A DNA stretch of 54,727 nt from an uncultured Prevotellaceae bacterium (GCA_947174565.1 CAMWJL010000004.1:1-54727); one strand, 5' to 3'. Positions 7,876-16,260 are shown, numbered from the stretch's first letter. The notes: generated by a model from the sequence alone, not told the origin. Translations and numbers: made by a program.

Positions 7876-8420
7876 TAGTGGTGGCAAGAAATAGTGAGTC
7901 GTTCTCGTTTCTGTATCAGGAGATGCTGGACAGGTTCGGGGAGAGTGTCTCTTTCTTTGACCCCGAAAGGGAAGAACCCGATTTGAGCGATTGCGACCTG
8001 CTTTATCTCCCGGGCGGCTATCCCGAGAAGCACTTGGAGGCACTGGTGAAGGCGGAACGGACGCGGCAGCGCATCAAGGATTATGCCGAACGGGGTGGTC
8101 GTATTGTGGCGGAATGTGGTGGCATGATGTATCTGTGCCAAAGCATTGTGACCGACGAGGGAGAATACCCGATGTGTGGCGTTCTGCCCTATCGTATCAC
8201 GGCTCGTCGGGCCGACCGCAAGCTGTCATTGGGCTATCGCCGTTTTGTGTTGGACGGAAGGGAGTATCGGGGGCATGAGTTCCACTACACCCAGTTCTTG
8301 GGCGATACGCCTCAGTCCATTGTGCAAGTCTATAATGCCAAGGGCGAGCCAGTGCCGACTCCTGTGTTTCGGTATAAGAATGTGCTGGCAAGCTATACAC
8401 ATATATATAATATAATGTGA
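7851..8420 (+). CDS. cbiA: CbiA C-terminal half: glutamine amidotransferase domain
   Basis: The 189-residue second half of CbiA. It opens with the conserved start of the amidotransferase part (VMIVVARNSESFSFLY), then LLYLPGGYPE at 50-59 and the nucleophile elbow AECGG with Cys89; His184 in ASYTHIY fits the catalytic histidine. It would supply ammonia from glutamine to the ATPase half. It has its own ATG at 7851, inside the 3' end of the first half, but only a weak purine-rich ribosome site, as is usual in Bacteroidetes. The split falls at a domain boundary and both parts look intact, so a two-subunit enzyme is plausible; a frameshift or assembly error is the alternative. Confidence 0.9.
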   Translation: MAKTHGVMIVVARNSESFSFLYQEMLDRFGESVSFFDPEREEPDLSDCDLLYLPGGYPEKHLEALVKAERTRQRIKDYAERGGRIVAECGGMMYLCQSIVTDEGEYPMCGVLPYRITARRADRKLSLGYRRFVLDGREYRGHEFHYTQFLGDTPQSIVQVYNAKGEPVPTPVFRYKNVLASYTHIYNIM

Positions 8421-8490
8421 GTTTGAAACCATAAAAACGGCAAAGCCCCCCCATTAAGTAATCACAAATAACAAAAACAAATTGAAAGAG

Positions 8491-9141
8491 ATGAAAAAAG
8501 TGTTATTATATCTTTTTCTGTCTGTGTTTTCATATCCATTGATAGCACAGGCGCAGGTTCTGATGTCAGGCACTATCAACGGTCATGAGTGGGTTGACCT
8601 TGGTCTGTCCGTTATGTGGGCGACGTGCAACGTGGGCGCAAGCCGTCCCAGTGACTATGGCGGTTACTACGCATGGGGCGAGACACGCCCCAAGTCCAGC
8701 TATGACTGGAGCAACTGCTTCGACTGCCTTGACAGCAAAGGCAGGAAATGGGGCACATACAAGGTAGGTGGCCAGATACAGATAACTCCTTCCAGCGGTC
8801 ATGACACCGCCCGCGAGAACTGGGGCGGCACATGGCGCATGCCGACGGATGCCGAGTTTGGTGAACTCTGCGATAAATGCGAATGGACATGTGCGACGAG
8901 CAGGGGCGGACATAACGGCTACGTCGTCACCGGCCCTAACGGGAACAGCATCTTCCTTCCTGCTGCTGGCTGGCGCCGCGGTGCGGACTCCGGCGGTGTG
9001 GGTGAGTTCGGTGGCTATTGGTCGAGTGCTCTTGGTTCGTCCTTGTCCGGTCGTTACCTGAGCTTCGATAAGGGCTACCACAGCGCGTGCTACAAAAGCC
9101 TCCGTAGGGACGGTCTAAGCGTTCGTCCTGTTACAGAATAA
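8491..9141 (+). CDS. Secreted FISUMP-domain protein
   Basis: A 216-residue exported protein with a signal peptide (MKKVLLYLFLSVFSYPLIAQ) and the 'Fibrobacter succinogenes major paralogous' fold: EWVDLGLSVMWATCNVG at the front, YYAWGETRPKSSYDW, WRMPTDAEF in the middle and the closing GYWSS ... LSVRPVTE. Such proteins are common paralogues in gut Bacteroidales and their function is unknown. I chose the ATG at 8491, directly behind GAAAGAG, over an upstream TTG. It sits inside the cobalamin operon between cbiA and cbiP, with a repeat array just downstream, and has no evident link to the pathway. Confidence 0.85.
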   Translation: MKKVLLYLFLSVFSYPLIAQAQVLMSGTINGHEWVDLGLSVMWATCNVGASRPSDYGGYYAWGETRPKSSYDWSNCFDCLDSKGRKWGTYKVGGQIQITPSSGHDTARENWGGTWRMPTDAEFGELCDKCEWTCATSRGGHNGYVVTGPNGNSIFLPAAGWRRGADSGGVGEFGGYWSSALGSSLSGRYLSFDKGYHSACYKSLRRDGLSVRPVTE

Positions 9142-9609
9142 CGCACCGCGAAGCGTATAGGATTCTTTTGTTCTCAAAAAAGAAAGGCGAACATAGGCTA
9201 TAAGCCACTTCTGTGCGGAGTGTGCTTTTACAGCCCCAAAATCGATGTCCCCGACTCCGACCAATCGGAGTCGGGGACATCGGTCGGTCGGAGTCGGGGA
9301 CTCCGATTTAGAGGCTGTGAAACCGCTCTGCACGCTGAGGTGTCTTTTCTCTGAATTGAGGAGACCTTCATCATGAAGATGGCAAAAGGCAAGGTGAGCC
9401 TCGTTTGGAACGCTTTCCGCTGTGTATTTTGTCGTCTGACATCAAAAAACAGGCGGAAGTCGTCGGCAATACAGAAAATTTCAGTACCTTTGTCCTCGGT
9501 GAGCAGGGGGGATGGTTGTCTGCAAGAAGTGAGGGCTTGATGCTTTGAGAGGACAGCCGTTTGTCGCCTGTCACCTGCGTTGTTCAAAACAATTAGAAAC
9601 TCTTTCAAT
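9142..9609. other. Intergenic stretch inside the cobalamin operon
   Basis: This 468-bp gap holds repeat array B1 (9235-9314) and a TACCTTTG box at 9484-9491 that could promote the next gene, although its -33 region is weak. Short frames across it on both strands have no recognisable domain; the minus-strand ones read through the repeat. It may be remnant sequence. Confidence 0.5.
9235..9314. repeat. Array B1: three inverted GTCCCCGAC units, 23-bp period
   Basis: Three units start at 9242, 9265 and 9288, exactly 23 bp apart. The first (CGATGTCCCCGACTCCGA) is inverted relative to the second (TCGGAGTCGGGGACATCG); the two form a perfect 18-bp stem with a CCAA loop. The third, TCGGAGTCGGGGACTCCGA, is a palindrome by itself. 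Imperfect outer arms (CAGCCCCAAAATCG at 9231 and CGATTTAGAGGCTG at 9304) close the element. Close relatives lie at 15896-15976 and 43873-43953. Confidence 0.85.
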
Positions 9610-10068
9610 ATGCGATTCATAAAGGCTTTTCTACATACATTTTTCTTTACAATTTATTATTGGGTTGTTCTCAAACTCCACAAAAGTCGTGGGAAACCAT
9701 TCGGAGCTTGGCGGGACCGTGGATACTACTTGATATTTGTACTATTCACCCTCATGCTGTTGGAACCCATTAAATTATTGTTCTATTGTATATACGCAAT
9801 AAGTGGATTTGAACTGACACTCCAAGATGCTAACCTCTACAGCATCATTGCATTCCCGACAGCAATCCTGTCCATGATATATGTATCTATACGGTTAAAA
9901 AAAGAGGATTATATTGAAGGCATCATAAAGGAGATTCTATCAACAGATAAAAGGCTGATTAAGAAGCGCTACAAATGCACCTTATATACAGTTCTCATGC
10001 CTTTCTTTTTATCTCCTTTGATATTGCTGCTACTAAGAAAACTTTTACAGCATATTCTTTTACCATAG
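9610..10068 (+). CDS. Small integral membrane protein of unknown function
   Basis: A 152-residue protein I do not recognise. It has about four hydrophobic segments: residues 3-24, 40-66, 80-97 and a C-terminal one (TVLMPFFLSPLILLLL). Charged loops separate them and there is no signal peptide or catalytic motif. The gene is clearly richer in A+T than the cobalamin genes on both sides, which suggests separate origin. Its stop lies one base before the cbiP ATG, so the two are cotranscribed. I used the ATG at 9610; the reading frame extends 30 nt upstream to a TTG. A role in cobalt or corrinoid transport would be only a guess from position. Confidence 0.6.
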   Translation: MRFIKAFLHTFFFTIYYWVVLKLHKSRGKPFGAWRDRGYYLIFVLFTLMLLEPIKLLFYCIYAISGFELTLQDANLYSIIAFPTAILSMIYVSIRLKKEDYIEGIIKEILSTDKRLIKKRYKCTLYTVLMPFFLSPLILLLLRKLLQHILLP

Positions 10069-10069
10069 T

Positions 10070-11545
10070 ATGAAGAGACTTCATTCCATCATGTTGGCTG
10101 GTACGGGCAGCGATGTGGGCAAGAGCGTCCTTGCTGCGGCTCTGTGCCGTATCTTGGTGCAGGACGGTTATCAGCCAGCTCCGTTCAAGGCGCAGAACAT
10201 GGCGTTGAACTCCTATGCCACGCCCGAAGGGCTGGAGATAGGCAGGGCGCAGGCGGTGCAGGCGGAAGCGGCTGGCATTCCTTGCCATACCGACATGAAC
10301 CCCCTTCTGCTGAAACCGCAGAGCGACCACACGAGTCAGGTGGTGCTGAACGGGCGACCCATCGGCAACCGTGATGCCTACGATTACTTCCGCAAGGAGG
10401 GTAGGGAGGAGTTGCGGCGTGAGGTCTGTGCGGCTTTTGACCGCCTTTCCCAACGCTACCACCCCATTGTCATGGAAGGGGCTGGCAGTATCTCCGAGCT
10501 GAACCTTCGTGACAGCGACTTGGTGAACATGCCGATGGCGCGTCATGCCGATGCCGATGTCATCTTGGTGGGTGACATTGACCGTGGCGGTGTCTTTGCC
10601 TCTGTCTATGGCAGCATCGCTTTGCAGACCCCCGAGGACAGGAAGCGCATCAAGGGTATCATCATCAACAAGTTCCGTGGCGACCTGCGGCTGTTTGACG
10701 AGGGGCGGAAGATGTTGGAAGATCTCTGTGGCGTGCCTGTCTTGGGCGTTGTGCCTTACTACAAGGACATCCACATAGAGGAGGAGGACAGCGTGGATTT
10801 GGCGATGAAGTCGAAGACGGCGGAGCAGGGGTGTGTGAACGTGGCGGTGGTGCTTCTGCGCCATCTGTCCAACTTCACCGACTTTAATGTGCTGGAACGA
10901 GACTCGCGCGTACATCTATTCTATACGAACAACACGGATGACCTTCTGAAGAGCGACATCATCATCTTGCCGGGCAGCAAGTCAACATTGAGCGACCTTT
11001 GCGAACTGCGTCGCAATGGGGTGGCACAGGCGATTGTCCGTGCGCATCGGGAAGGAGCGACGGTTATGGGCATCTGTGGCGGCTATCAGATGATGGGCAT
11101 GGAAGTGTGTGACCCCCTGCATATAGAGGGCAACATGGAGCGGCTGCCAGGACTTGGATTGCTGCCTGTCACCACGACGATTACGGCTGAAAAGACCACA
11201 CGGCAAGTCACCTTCAACGGCGGTATGCACGGTTACGAGATACATTGTGGAGAGACGCATCCCTGTGCCGATGCGCCTGCCTGTCCATGGGTCATGCTGG
11301 ATGACGGCACGTCCGATGGTTATCAGGTGTCCAGCCGTTGCATGGGCACTTACATTCACGGCATTCTCGACAATGCCGAGTGCATCGACCGTCTGCTTGA
11401 ACCCTTCGCTGAGAAGCTAAAGGATTCCAATGAATCCTTTGACTATCATGCGTTTAAGGAACAGCAGTACAACCTCCTTGCCGACCATGTTCGCCAGCAT
11501 CTGAACATGGACTTACTCTATAAAATCTTACAGAACCATGCTTGA
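10070..11545 (+). CDS. cbiP: Cobyric acid synthase CbiP/CobQ
   Basis: A 491-residue enzyme, full length for the family, that amidates side chains b, d, e and g of adenosylcobyrinate a,c-diamide using ATP and glutamine. The N-terminal ATPase domain shows the P-loop GTGSDVGKS at 11-19, FKAQNMALNSY at 39-49 and MEGAGSISE at 135-143. The C-terminal amidotransferase domain shows GICGGYQ with Cys336 and GTYIHG with His430. It starts one base after the membrane-protein gene and overlaps cobD by 8 bp. The fused domain order contrasts with the split CbiA upstream. Confidence 0.96.
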   Translation: MKRLHSIMLAGTGSDVGKSVLAAALCRILVQDGYQPAPFKAQNMALNSYATPEGLEIGRAQAVQAEAAGIPCHTDMNPLLLKPQSDHTSQVVLNGRPIGNRDAYDYFRKEGREELRREVCAAFDRLSQRYHPIVMEGAGSISELNLRDSDLVNMPMARHADADVILVGDIDRGGVFASVYGSIALQTPEDRKRIKGIIINKFRGDLRLFDEGRKMLEDLCGVPVLGVVPYYKDIHIEEEDSVDLAMKSKTAEQGCVNVAVVLLRHLSNFTDFNVLERDSRVHLFYTNNTDDLLKSDIIILPGSKSTLSDLCELRRNGVAQAIVRAHREGATVMGICGGYQMMGMEVCDPLHIEGNMERLPGLGLLPVTTTITAEKTTRQVTFNGGMHGYEIHCGETHPCADAPACPWVMLDDGTSDGYQVSSRCMGTYIHGILDNAECIDRLLEPFAEKLKDSNESFDYHAFKEQQYNLLADHVRQHLNMDLLYKILQNHA

Positions 11546-12518
11546 CGGACACGGTGACGACATCCATAGCTATTCGGGCATTCGCATGAATTTCAGTTCC
11601 AACATCTATGCCCATGCCGACCTCTCCGCGTTGGAGGCGCACTTGTGTCGTCATATAGACCTCATCCGCTCCTACCCTGAGCCGTCTGCCACAGCGTTGG
11701 AGGCGATGATAGCCCATGCGCATGGCATTGAGCCAGGCAATGTGTTGGTGACCAGTGGGGCTACCGATGCCATCTATCTGATTGCGCAGATGTTCCGTAA
11801 CCGAAAGACATTCAGGATCTTTCACCCGACATTCAGTGAGTATGCGGACGCTTGCCGTCTGTATGGGTATCAGGAGCGTCCTGATGCTTCTATTGCGTGG
11901 CTCTGCAACCCTAATAACCCGACGGGTGAAGCCTTCCCCCTCTCCTTTATTGAAGACCTTTCCGCCCGGCACGACCTGCTTGTCGTGGATCAGTCCTACG
12001 AGGACTACACCCTTGCCCCCATGCTCGCTCCAGCAGAAGCCATACGCATGGCGAATGTTCTTCAGCTCTACTCGTTGACCAAGCGGTATGGCGTTCCAGG
12101 GCTTCGGCTCGGCTATGTGGTTGGCTCTTCAAGGCTCATCGCAATGCTCCGAGACCATTATCGTCCGTGGGCAGTCAATGCTCTTGCCATGGAGGCTGGC
12201 AAATGGCTCGTCGCCAATCGTCCTCGTCTGATTCCTAACCTTGCCGCCTATCTGCAAGAGACGCAACGCCTCCGCCATCGACTGAATGCTATCGAAGGCA
12301 TCACCGCATTCGATACCCAAACCAACTTCTTCCTCTGCACCATCCATCCTCATACTGCCGCAGCACTCAAGGATGCGCTTGCCCGACATCATAGCATCCT
12401 CATCCGTGATGCCTCTAACTTCCAAGGACTTACTCCCCATCACTTCCGCATTGCCGCGCAGTCGCAAGAGGAGAACGACGCACTGGTGGAAGCAATAGAC
12501 CAATATCTCCATAACTGA
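11538..12518 (+). CDS. cobD: Threonine-phosphate decarboxylase-like PLP enzyme, CobD
   Basis: A 326-residue fold-type I PLP enzyme. Motifs are CNPNNPTG at 123-130, Asp151 (VVDQSYEDY) that holds the PLP ring nitrogen, and the Schiff-base lysine Lys182 in SLTKRYGVPGLRLGY. Its place between cbiP and cbiB identifies it as the CobD that decarboxylates L-threonine O-3-phosphate to (R)-1-amino-2-propanol phosphate, the linker of the nucleotide loop. From sequence alone a histidinol-phosphate aminotransferase paralogue would look alike. It overlaps cbiP by 8 bp, and its TGA shares a base with the cbiB ATG. Confidence 0.9.
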   Translation: MLDGHGDDIHSYSGIRMNFSSNIYAHADLSALEAHLCRHIDLIRSYPEPSATALEAMIAHAHGIEPGNVLVTSGATDAIYLIAQMFRNRKTFRIFHPTFSEYADACRLYGYQERPDASIAWLCNPNNPTGEAFPLSFIEDLSARHDLLVVDQSYEDYTLAPMLAPAEAIRMANVLQLYSLTKRYGVPGLRLGYVVGSSRLIAMLRDHYRPWAVNALAMEAGKWLVANRPRLIPNLAAYLQETQRLRHRLNAIEGITAFDTQTNFFLCTIHPHTAAALKDALARHHSILIRDASNFQGLTPHHFRIAAQSQEENDALVEAIDQYLHN

Positions 12519-13474
12519 TGATACTACAGACTCATATATCGCCCCTCTTTCTTGGTTGGCTGCTCGACCTCCTCTTGGGCGACCCATCGTGGATGCCACA
12601 CCCCGTCGTGGGCTTTGGCAAGATGATTGCCACGGGGGAAAGATGGCTCAATCGTGGAACGCATCGCAAACTGAAAGGCGCATTCCTTGCCCTCTTCCTC
12701 GTTGTGGTTGTCTTCGTCGCTACATGGACATTGCTGCATGTAACCTGTGTGGTGTCTGATACATTCTACCTCTACATTGCCATCGCTTCCCTCATTATCT
12801 TTTGGTGTCTTGCTGGCACAACCCTTATCCGTGAGGTGCGCCAGACCTTCATCGCAGTTGACCGTTCCCTTGAAGAAGGACGCAAGCAGGTGGCGCGCAT
12901 CGTGGGACGAGACACGAGCGAACTCTCTGCCCAAGAGATTCGTACAGCTGCCCTTGAGACACTGGCAGAGAACCTGAGTGATGGCGTGGTAGCCCCGCTC
13001 TTCTGGCTTGCCATCGGGGGCGTGCCGGGCATGCTCGCCTACAAGATGGTCAACACGCTTGACTCAATGATAGGCTATCGTACTGACCGTTACCGTGATT
13101 TTGGCTGTTTCGCCGCTCGTTTGGACGATGTGGCGAACTATATCCCTGCCCGTCTCACGGCGTGCCTGATGGTGTTGGCATCGGGTCGCCTCTCGTTGAT
13201 GAAGTTTGTGGCAAAGCATGGCTCCAAGCACGCCTCTCCCAACAGTGGCTATCCCGAGGCTGCCCTCGCTGGCATTCTCAACTGCCGTTTCGGTGGGTCG
13301 CACACTTACTTCGGTCAGCTCTTCGATAAGCCTTACATCGGTGATAACGACCGACCGCTCACGACTGAGGATATGCGCATCGCCATCCGCATCAACCGCA
13401 TGGCCGAATGCCTTGCCATCCTCCTTGTTGTTCTTGTTTATATCATCATGTCCTTCATCCTCAACGCAATATGA
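12518..13474 (+). CDS. cbiB: Adenosylcobinamide-phosphate synthase CbiB
   Basis: A 318-residue inner-membrane protein that joins aminopropanol phosphate to adenosylcobyric acid. Family signatures are LLGDPSWMPHPVVGFGKMI near the N-terminus and LAENLSDGVVAPLFW followed by NTLDSMIGYR in the middle. Hydrophobic segments lie at about residues 54-76, 80-100, 155-170 and at the C-terminus. It starts in a TGATG overlap with cobD and ends in an ATGA overlap with cobU, so it is tightly coupled in the operon. Confidence 0.95.
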   Translation: MILQTHISPLFLGWLLDLLLGDPSWMPHPVVGFGKMIATGERWLNRGTHRKLKGAFLALFLVVVVFVATWTLLHVTCVVSDTFYLYIAIASLIIFWCLAGTTLIREVRQTFIAVDRSLEEGRKQVARIVGRDTSELSAQEIRTAALETLAENLSDGVVAPLFWLAIGGVPGMLAYKMVNTLDSMIGYRTDRYRDFGCFAARLDDVANYIPARLTACLMVLASGRLSLMKFVAKHGSKHASPNSGYPEAALAGILNCRFGGSHTYFGQLFDKPYIGDNDRPLTTEDMRIAIRINRMAECLAILLVVLVYIIMSFILNAI

Positions 13475-13977
13475 AGAAAATAATCCTTGTCACAGGTGGT
13501 CAGCGTTCAGGAAAAAGCCAATATGCTGAACGTCTTGCCCTCTCTCTCAGTTCTCATCCTGTCTATGTAGCAACGGCTCATGTGTGGGACGACGAGTTCC
13601 GTCAGCGTGTCGTCAAGCATCAGGAACGGCGGGGGGCTGAATGGGATAATATTGAGGAAGAGAAATACCTGAGTCGTCATGACCTCGCAGGGCGTGTGGC
13701 GGTCGTTGACTGCATCACGCTTTGGTGTACGAACTTCTTCTTTGAGTTCCAAGACGTAGATAAAGCCCTCGCCATGCTCAAAGACGAGTTCGACCGCCTT
13801 GTAGCCCAAGACACCACGTTCATCTTTGTGACCAACGAGATAGGTTCTGGTGGTGTGAGCGACAATGCCGTGCAACGCCAGTTCACCGACCTTCAAGGCT
13901 GGATGAACCAGTATGTAGCGACTCGTGCCGACGAAGTGACCCTCATGGTCAGCGGCATCCCCGTAAAGATAAAGTAG
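13471..13977 (+). CDS. cobU: Adenosylcobinamide kinase / guanylyltransferase CobU
   Basis: A 168-residue bifunctional enzyme that phosphorylates adenosylcobinamide and transfers GMP to it. It shows the P-loop GGQRSGKS at 9-16 and His50 in VKHQERR, which matches the guanylylated histidine of CobU. The start at 13471 overlaps cbiB by 4 nt (ATGA); an upstream in-frame ATG at 13408 is inside cbiB and adds an unrelated peptide. The length is slightly under the usual 180 residues. After its stop comes a 37-nt gap with a 14-bp palindrome before cobT. Confidence 0.95.
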   Translation: MKKIILVTGGQRSGKSQYAERLALSLSSHPVYVATAHVWDDEFRQRVVKHQERRGAEWDNIEEEKYLSRHDLAGRVAVVDCITLWCTNFFFEFQDVDKALAMLKDEFDRLVAQDTTFIFVTNEIGSGGVSDNAVQRQFTDLQGWMNQYVATRADEVTLMVSGIPVKIK

Positions 13978-13988
13978 AATCATTTGAG

Positions 13989-14002
13989 GGGCTTGCAAGC
14001 CC
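13989..14002. other. 14-bp perfect palindrome before cobT
   Basis: GGGCTTGCAAGCCC lies in the short cobU-cobT gap. It could form a small intercistronic hairpin or be a protein-binding site. No T-run follows, so it is not a terminator. Confidence 0.5.
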
Positions 14003-14014
14003 TGTAAATCTCCT

Positions 14015-15061
14015 ATGCGAAACTTTCAGATAACCATCCCCGATGAGGCTCTTCGCCCCGTCATTCAAGAAAAGATAGACAATCTCAACAAGCCCAAAGG
14101 CTCGTTGGGGCGTCTTGAGACCCTTGCCATGCAGGTGTGTCTTATCCAGCAGACCCTCACTCCCTCGCTGGCACATCCTTGCCATCTTCTCCTCGGAGGC
14201 GACCATGGCATTGAGCGTGAGGGGGTTAGTGTCTCGCCACGAGAAGTGACTTGGCAGCAGATGATAAACTTCACCAAAGGCGGCGGCGGTGTCAATATGT
14301 TCTGCCGCCAGCATGGCTTCCATCTGCGCATTGTGGATGTGGGCGTGGATTACGACCTCTCCTATGTGCCAGACATTCTCGACCACAAGATTGCTTGGGG
14401 GACACGCAACTTTCTGCATGAGCCAGCCATGAGCCGCGAAGAGTATGAACGTACCTTGCAGGTGGGCATCGACCTCGCCAACGAGTGCCACGACGAGGGT
14501 TGCAAGGTGCTGTGTCTCGGTGAGATGGGCATAGCCAACACCTCCCCCTCTTCCGTTTGGATGAGCCTCTTCTGCCATATTCCGCTCGACGAGTGCATCG
14601 GTGCTGGGGCAGGGCTGAACACCGCTGGCATTAGCCATAAGCGCGACATTCTTCATCAGGCTCTTTGCAACTTCAATCAGCTGATGCCGAATCCAACGGC
14701 AGAAGACGCCATCCGATACTTTGGCGGCTTCGAGATGGTCGCCGCCATCGGTGCCATGCTCCGTGCTGCCGAACTGCAGATGACCATCCTTGTCGATGGC
14801 TTCATCATGACCTCCTGTGCCTTGGCGGCCTGTCAGCTCCATCCCGAAGCCAAGGCATATATGGTCTTCGGCCATAGCGGCGACGAGAGCGGACACCGCC
14901 GCATGCTCAATGCCCTCGGTGCTGAGCCGCTCCTTTCCCTCGGTTTCCGTTTGGGCGAAGGCACGGGTGCGCTCTGCGCCTTTCCTATCCTTGACTCTGC
15001 CGTCCGCATGATGAACGAAATGAATAGCTTCTCCAATGCCAACATCACCAAGTACTTCTAA
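14015..15061 (+). CDS. cobT: Nicotinate-nucleotide:dimethylbenzimidazole phosphoribosyltransferase CobT
   Basis: A 348-residue cytoplasmic enzyme that makes alpha-ribazole phosphate, or another lower-ligand nucleotide, from nicotinate mononucleotide and a base. Motifs are LNKPKGSLGRLE at 24-35, LLGGDHGI at 59-66, GAGAGLNTAGI at 196-206 and FRLGEGTGA with Glu315, matching the catalytic Glu317 of the Salmonella enzyme. The length is typical. No dimethylbenzimidazole synthesis gene is visible nearby, so the base activated may come from outside the cell or be adenine. Its stop lies 4 nt before the cobS ATG. Confidence 0.96.
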   Translation: MRNFQITIPDEALRPVIQEKIDNLNKPKGSLGRLETLAMQVCLIQQTLTPSLAHPCHLLLGGDHGIEREGVSVSPREVTWQQMINFTKGGGGVNMFCRQHGFHLRIVDVGVDYDLSYVPDILDHKIAWGTRNFLHEPAMSREEYERTLQVGIDLANECHDEGCKVLCLGEMGIANTSPSSVWMSLFCHIPLDECIGAGAGLNTAGISHKRDILHQALCNFNQLMPNPTAEDAIRYFGGFEMVAAIGAMLRAAELQMTILVDGFIMTSCALAACQLHPEAKAYMVFGHSGDESGHRRMLNALGAEPLLSLGFRLGEGTGALCAFPILDSAVRMMNEMNSFSNANITKYF

Positions 15062-15065
15062 CCGC

Positions 15066-15851
15066 ATGGCTCAGTCTTTCGGTGCTCCCATCCGTCGATG
15101 CTTCCATTCTCTCTGGGCATCCCTCATCTTCTTCACCCGACTCCCGTTTTGGCGGCTGCACCAGCCCCCCAAGGAAGCATACGCCACGGTGTTGGAACAC
15201 TGGCCACTCACGGGGTGGCTCACAGGTGGCATCATGGCGGCAACCCTCTTCGGAGCGTGCCACATCCTCCCGTTCCCCATTGCCGTCATCCTCGCCATTC
15301 TCGTGCGCCTTTTTGTTACAGGTGCCTTGCACGAAGATGGTCTTGCCGACTTCTTCGACGGCTTCGGTGGAGGCACTGACCGCCAGCGCATCCTCGTCAT
15401 CATGAAGGACTCCCACATCGGCACCTACGGGGTCCTCGCCCTCGTCTTCTATTTCCTGCTTCTCGGAGGCATCCTTTGTTCCTTGCCCCCCATGACAGCC
15501 GTCTTCGCCATACTGGCAGCTGACCCCCTGGCAAAGATGTTTTCGGCACAAATCGTCAACTTCATGCCATACGCCCGTCGTGAAGAAGAGGCAAAAAACA
15601 AGACCGTCTATCGTCCCCTCAGCATGAGGGCGACAGCCAGCCTTGCCGTGCAGGGACTTCTTCCGTCCCTCCCCCTTATTCTGTTCACCGAGGTCACATG
15701 GTGGCTCGCCGTCCTCGCCCCCATCCTTACCGTCACCTTTCTCTTCCTGCTCATCTGGAGAAAACTGCGCGGCTACACAGGCGATTGTTGCGGTGCGGTT
15801 TGCCTCCTTGCCGAACTTTCCTTCTATTTGGCAACGTTGATATTGCGGTAG
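15066..15851 (+). CDS. cobS: Adenosylcobinamide-GDP ribazoletransferase CobS
   Basis: A 261-residue inner-membrane enzyme for the last joining step, transferring the ribazole phosphate to adenosylcobinamide-GDP. Signatures are GALHEDGLADFFDGFGGG from residue 87 and IMKDSHIGTYG at 112-122, with GYTGDCCGA near the end. Several hydrophobic helices follow. I used the ATG at 15066, just after the cobT stop; an upstream ATG at 15036 lies inside cobT. This is the last gene of the operon. The alpha-ribazole phosphatase CobC, often its neighbour, is not here. Confidence 0.95.
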   Translation: MAQSFGAPIRRCFHSLWASLIFFTRLPFWRLHQPPKEAYATVLEHWPLTGWLTGGIMAATLFGACHILPFPIAVILAILVRLFVTGALHEDGLADFFDGFGGGTDRQRILVIMKDSHIGTYGVLALVFYFLLLGGILCSLPPMTAVFAILAADPLAKMFSAQIVNFMPYARREEEAKNKTVYRPLSMRATASLAVQGLLPSLPLILFTEVTWWLAVLAPILTVTFLFLLIWRKLRGYTGDCCGAVCLLAELSFYLATLILR

Positions 15852-15895
15852 TACTCCACGCATCACCGTAGAGGAAGTAAGCATCCCTTACACAG

Positions 15896-15976
15896 CCTCA
15901 AAATCGGAGTCCCCGACATCGGTCAGTCGATGTCCCCGACTCCGACCAATCGGAGTCGGGGACACCGATTTTGAGG
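15896..15976. repeat. Array B2: 81-bp element of three 23-bp units
   Basis: Perfect 12-bp outer arms CCTCAAAATCGG (15896-15907) and CCGATTTTGAGG (15965-15976) enclose three units starting at 15904, 15927 and 15950, exactly 23 bp apart. The second and third are inverted copies of one another around a CCAA loop. It has the same length and cores as the element at 43873-43953 but with the units in another orientation pattern. It follows the last cobalamin gene. Confidence 0.88.
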
Positions 15977-15998
15977 TGTTGGAATACCCCCAAACGCA

Positions 15999-16032
15999 AC
16001 AAGAGGTTGTATCAGCAGATACAACCTCTTGT
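15999..16032. terminator. Hairpin between cobS and tRNA-Met
   Basis: A perfect 15-bp stem (15999-16013 with 16018-16032) with loop AGCA separates the convergent cobS operon and tRNA gene. Neither side has a strong T-run, so it may end transcription from both sides or mark tRNA 3' processing. Confidence 0.6.
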
Positions 16033-16034
16033 CT

Positions 16035-16111
16035 TGGTAGCGGGGGAGGGGCTCGAACCCTCGACCTCCGGATTATGAATCCGACGCTCTAACCAGCTGA
16101 GCTACCCCGCC
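16035..16111 (-). tRNA. tRNA-Met (CAT anticodon)
   Basis: A 77-nt cloverleaf with encoded CCA. The acceptor GGCGGGG pairs with CCCCGCT (one G-U), the D arm is GCTC/GAGC, the anticodon stem is TCGGA/TCCGG with loop TTCATAA (anticodon CAT), and the T arm is GAGGG-TTCGAGC-CCCTC. CAT could also be a lysidine-modified isoleucine tRNA; elongator methionine is my preferred reading. A strong minus-strand promoter lies at 16141-16172. Confidence 0.93.
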
Positions 16112-16140
16112 ATCGCTATGGCTTTCCCTTTTAGCGAGTG

Positions 16141-16172
16141 CAAAGGTAGTGCTTTTGGAATAATTAGACAAA
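16141..16172 (-). promoter_or_regulatory. Promoter of tRNA-Met
   Basis: On the minus strand TACCTTTG (16148-16141) is preceded by TTTG (16172-16169) with exactly 20 bp between, a textbook Bacteroidetes promoter about 30 bp upstream of the mature tRNA. Confidence 0.8.
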
Positions 16173-16229
16173 GAATTTCGGAAGTTTTTTTTGCGGAGGG
16201 ACGAAAAAGTGAGAAAAAGGGGATTCCCC

Positions 16230-16260
16230 TTCGCTATATGGGCAGGATGTGCTACCTTTG
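16230..16260 (+). promoter_or_regulatory. Promoter of fabI
   Basis: TACCTTTG at 16253-16260 with a weaker -33 element TTCG at 16230-16233, 19 bp upstream. The predicted leader to the fabI ATG is about 42 nt. Confidence 0.65.

Noticed and set aside
9228-9620. Minus-strand open frame of 130 codons across array B1
   Set aside because: It reads through the repeat, giving a repeat-derived peptide, and has no domain.
13949-15067. A 372-codon open frame antisense to cobT
   Set aside because: It mirrors cobT in the opposite strand; cobT has all family motifs and the antisense product has no signal, domain or start context.
15896-15976. Insertion sequence or transposon end
   Set aside because: No transposase gene and no target duplication are visible; an 81-bp palindromic element alone fits a dispersed repeat better.
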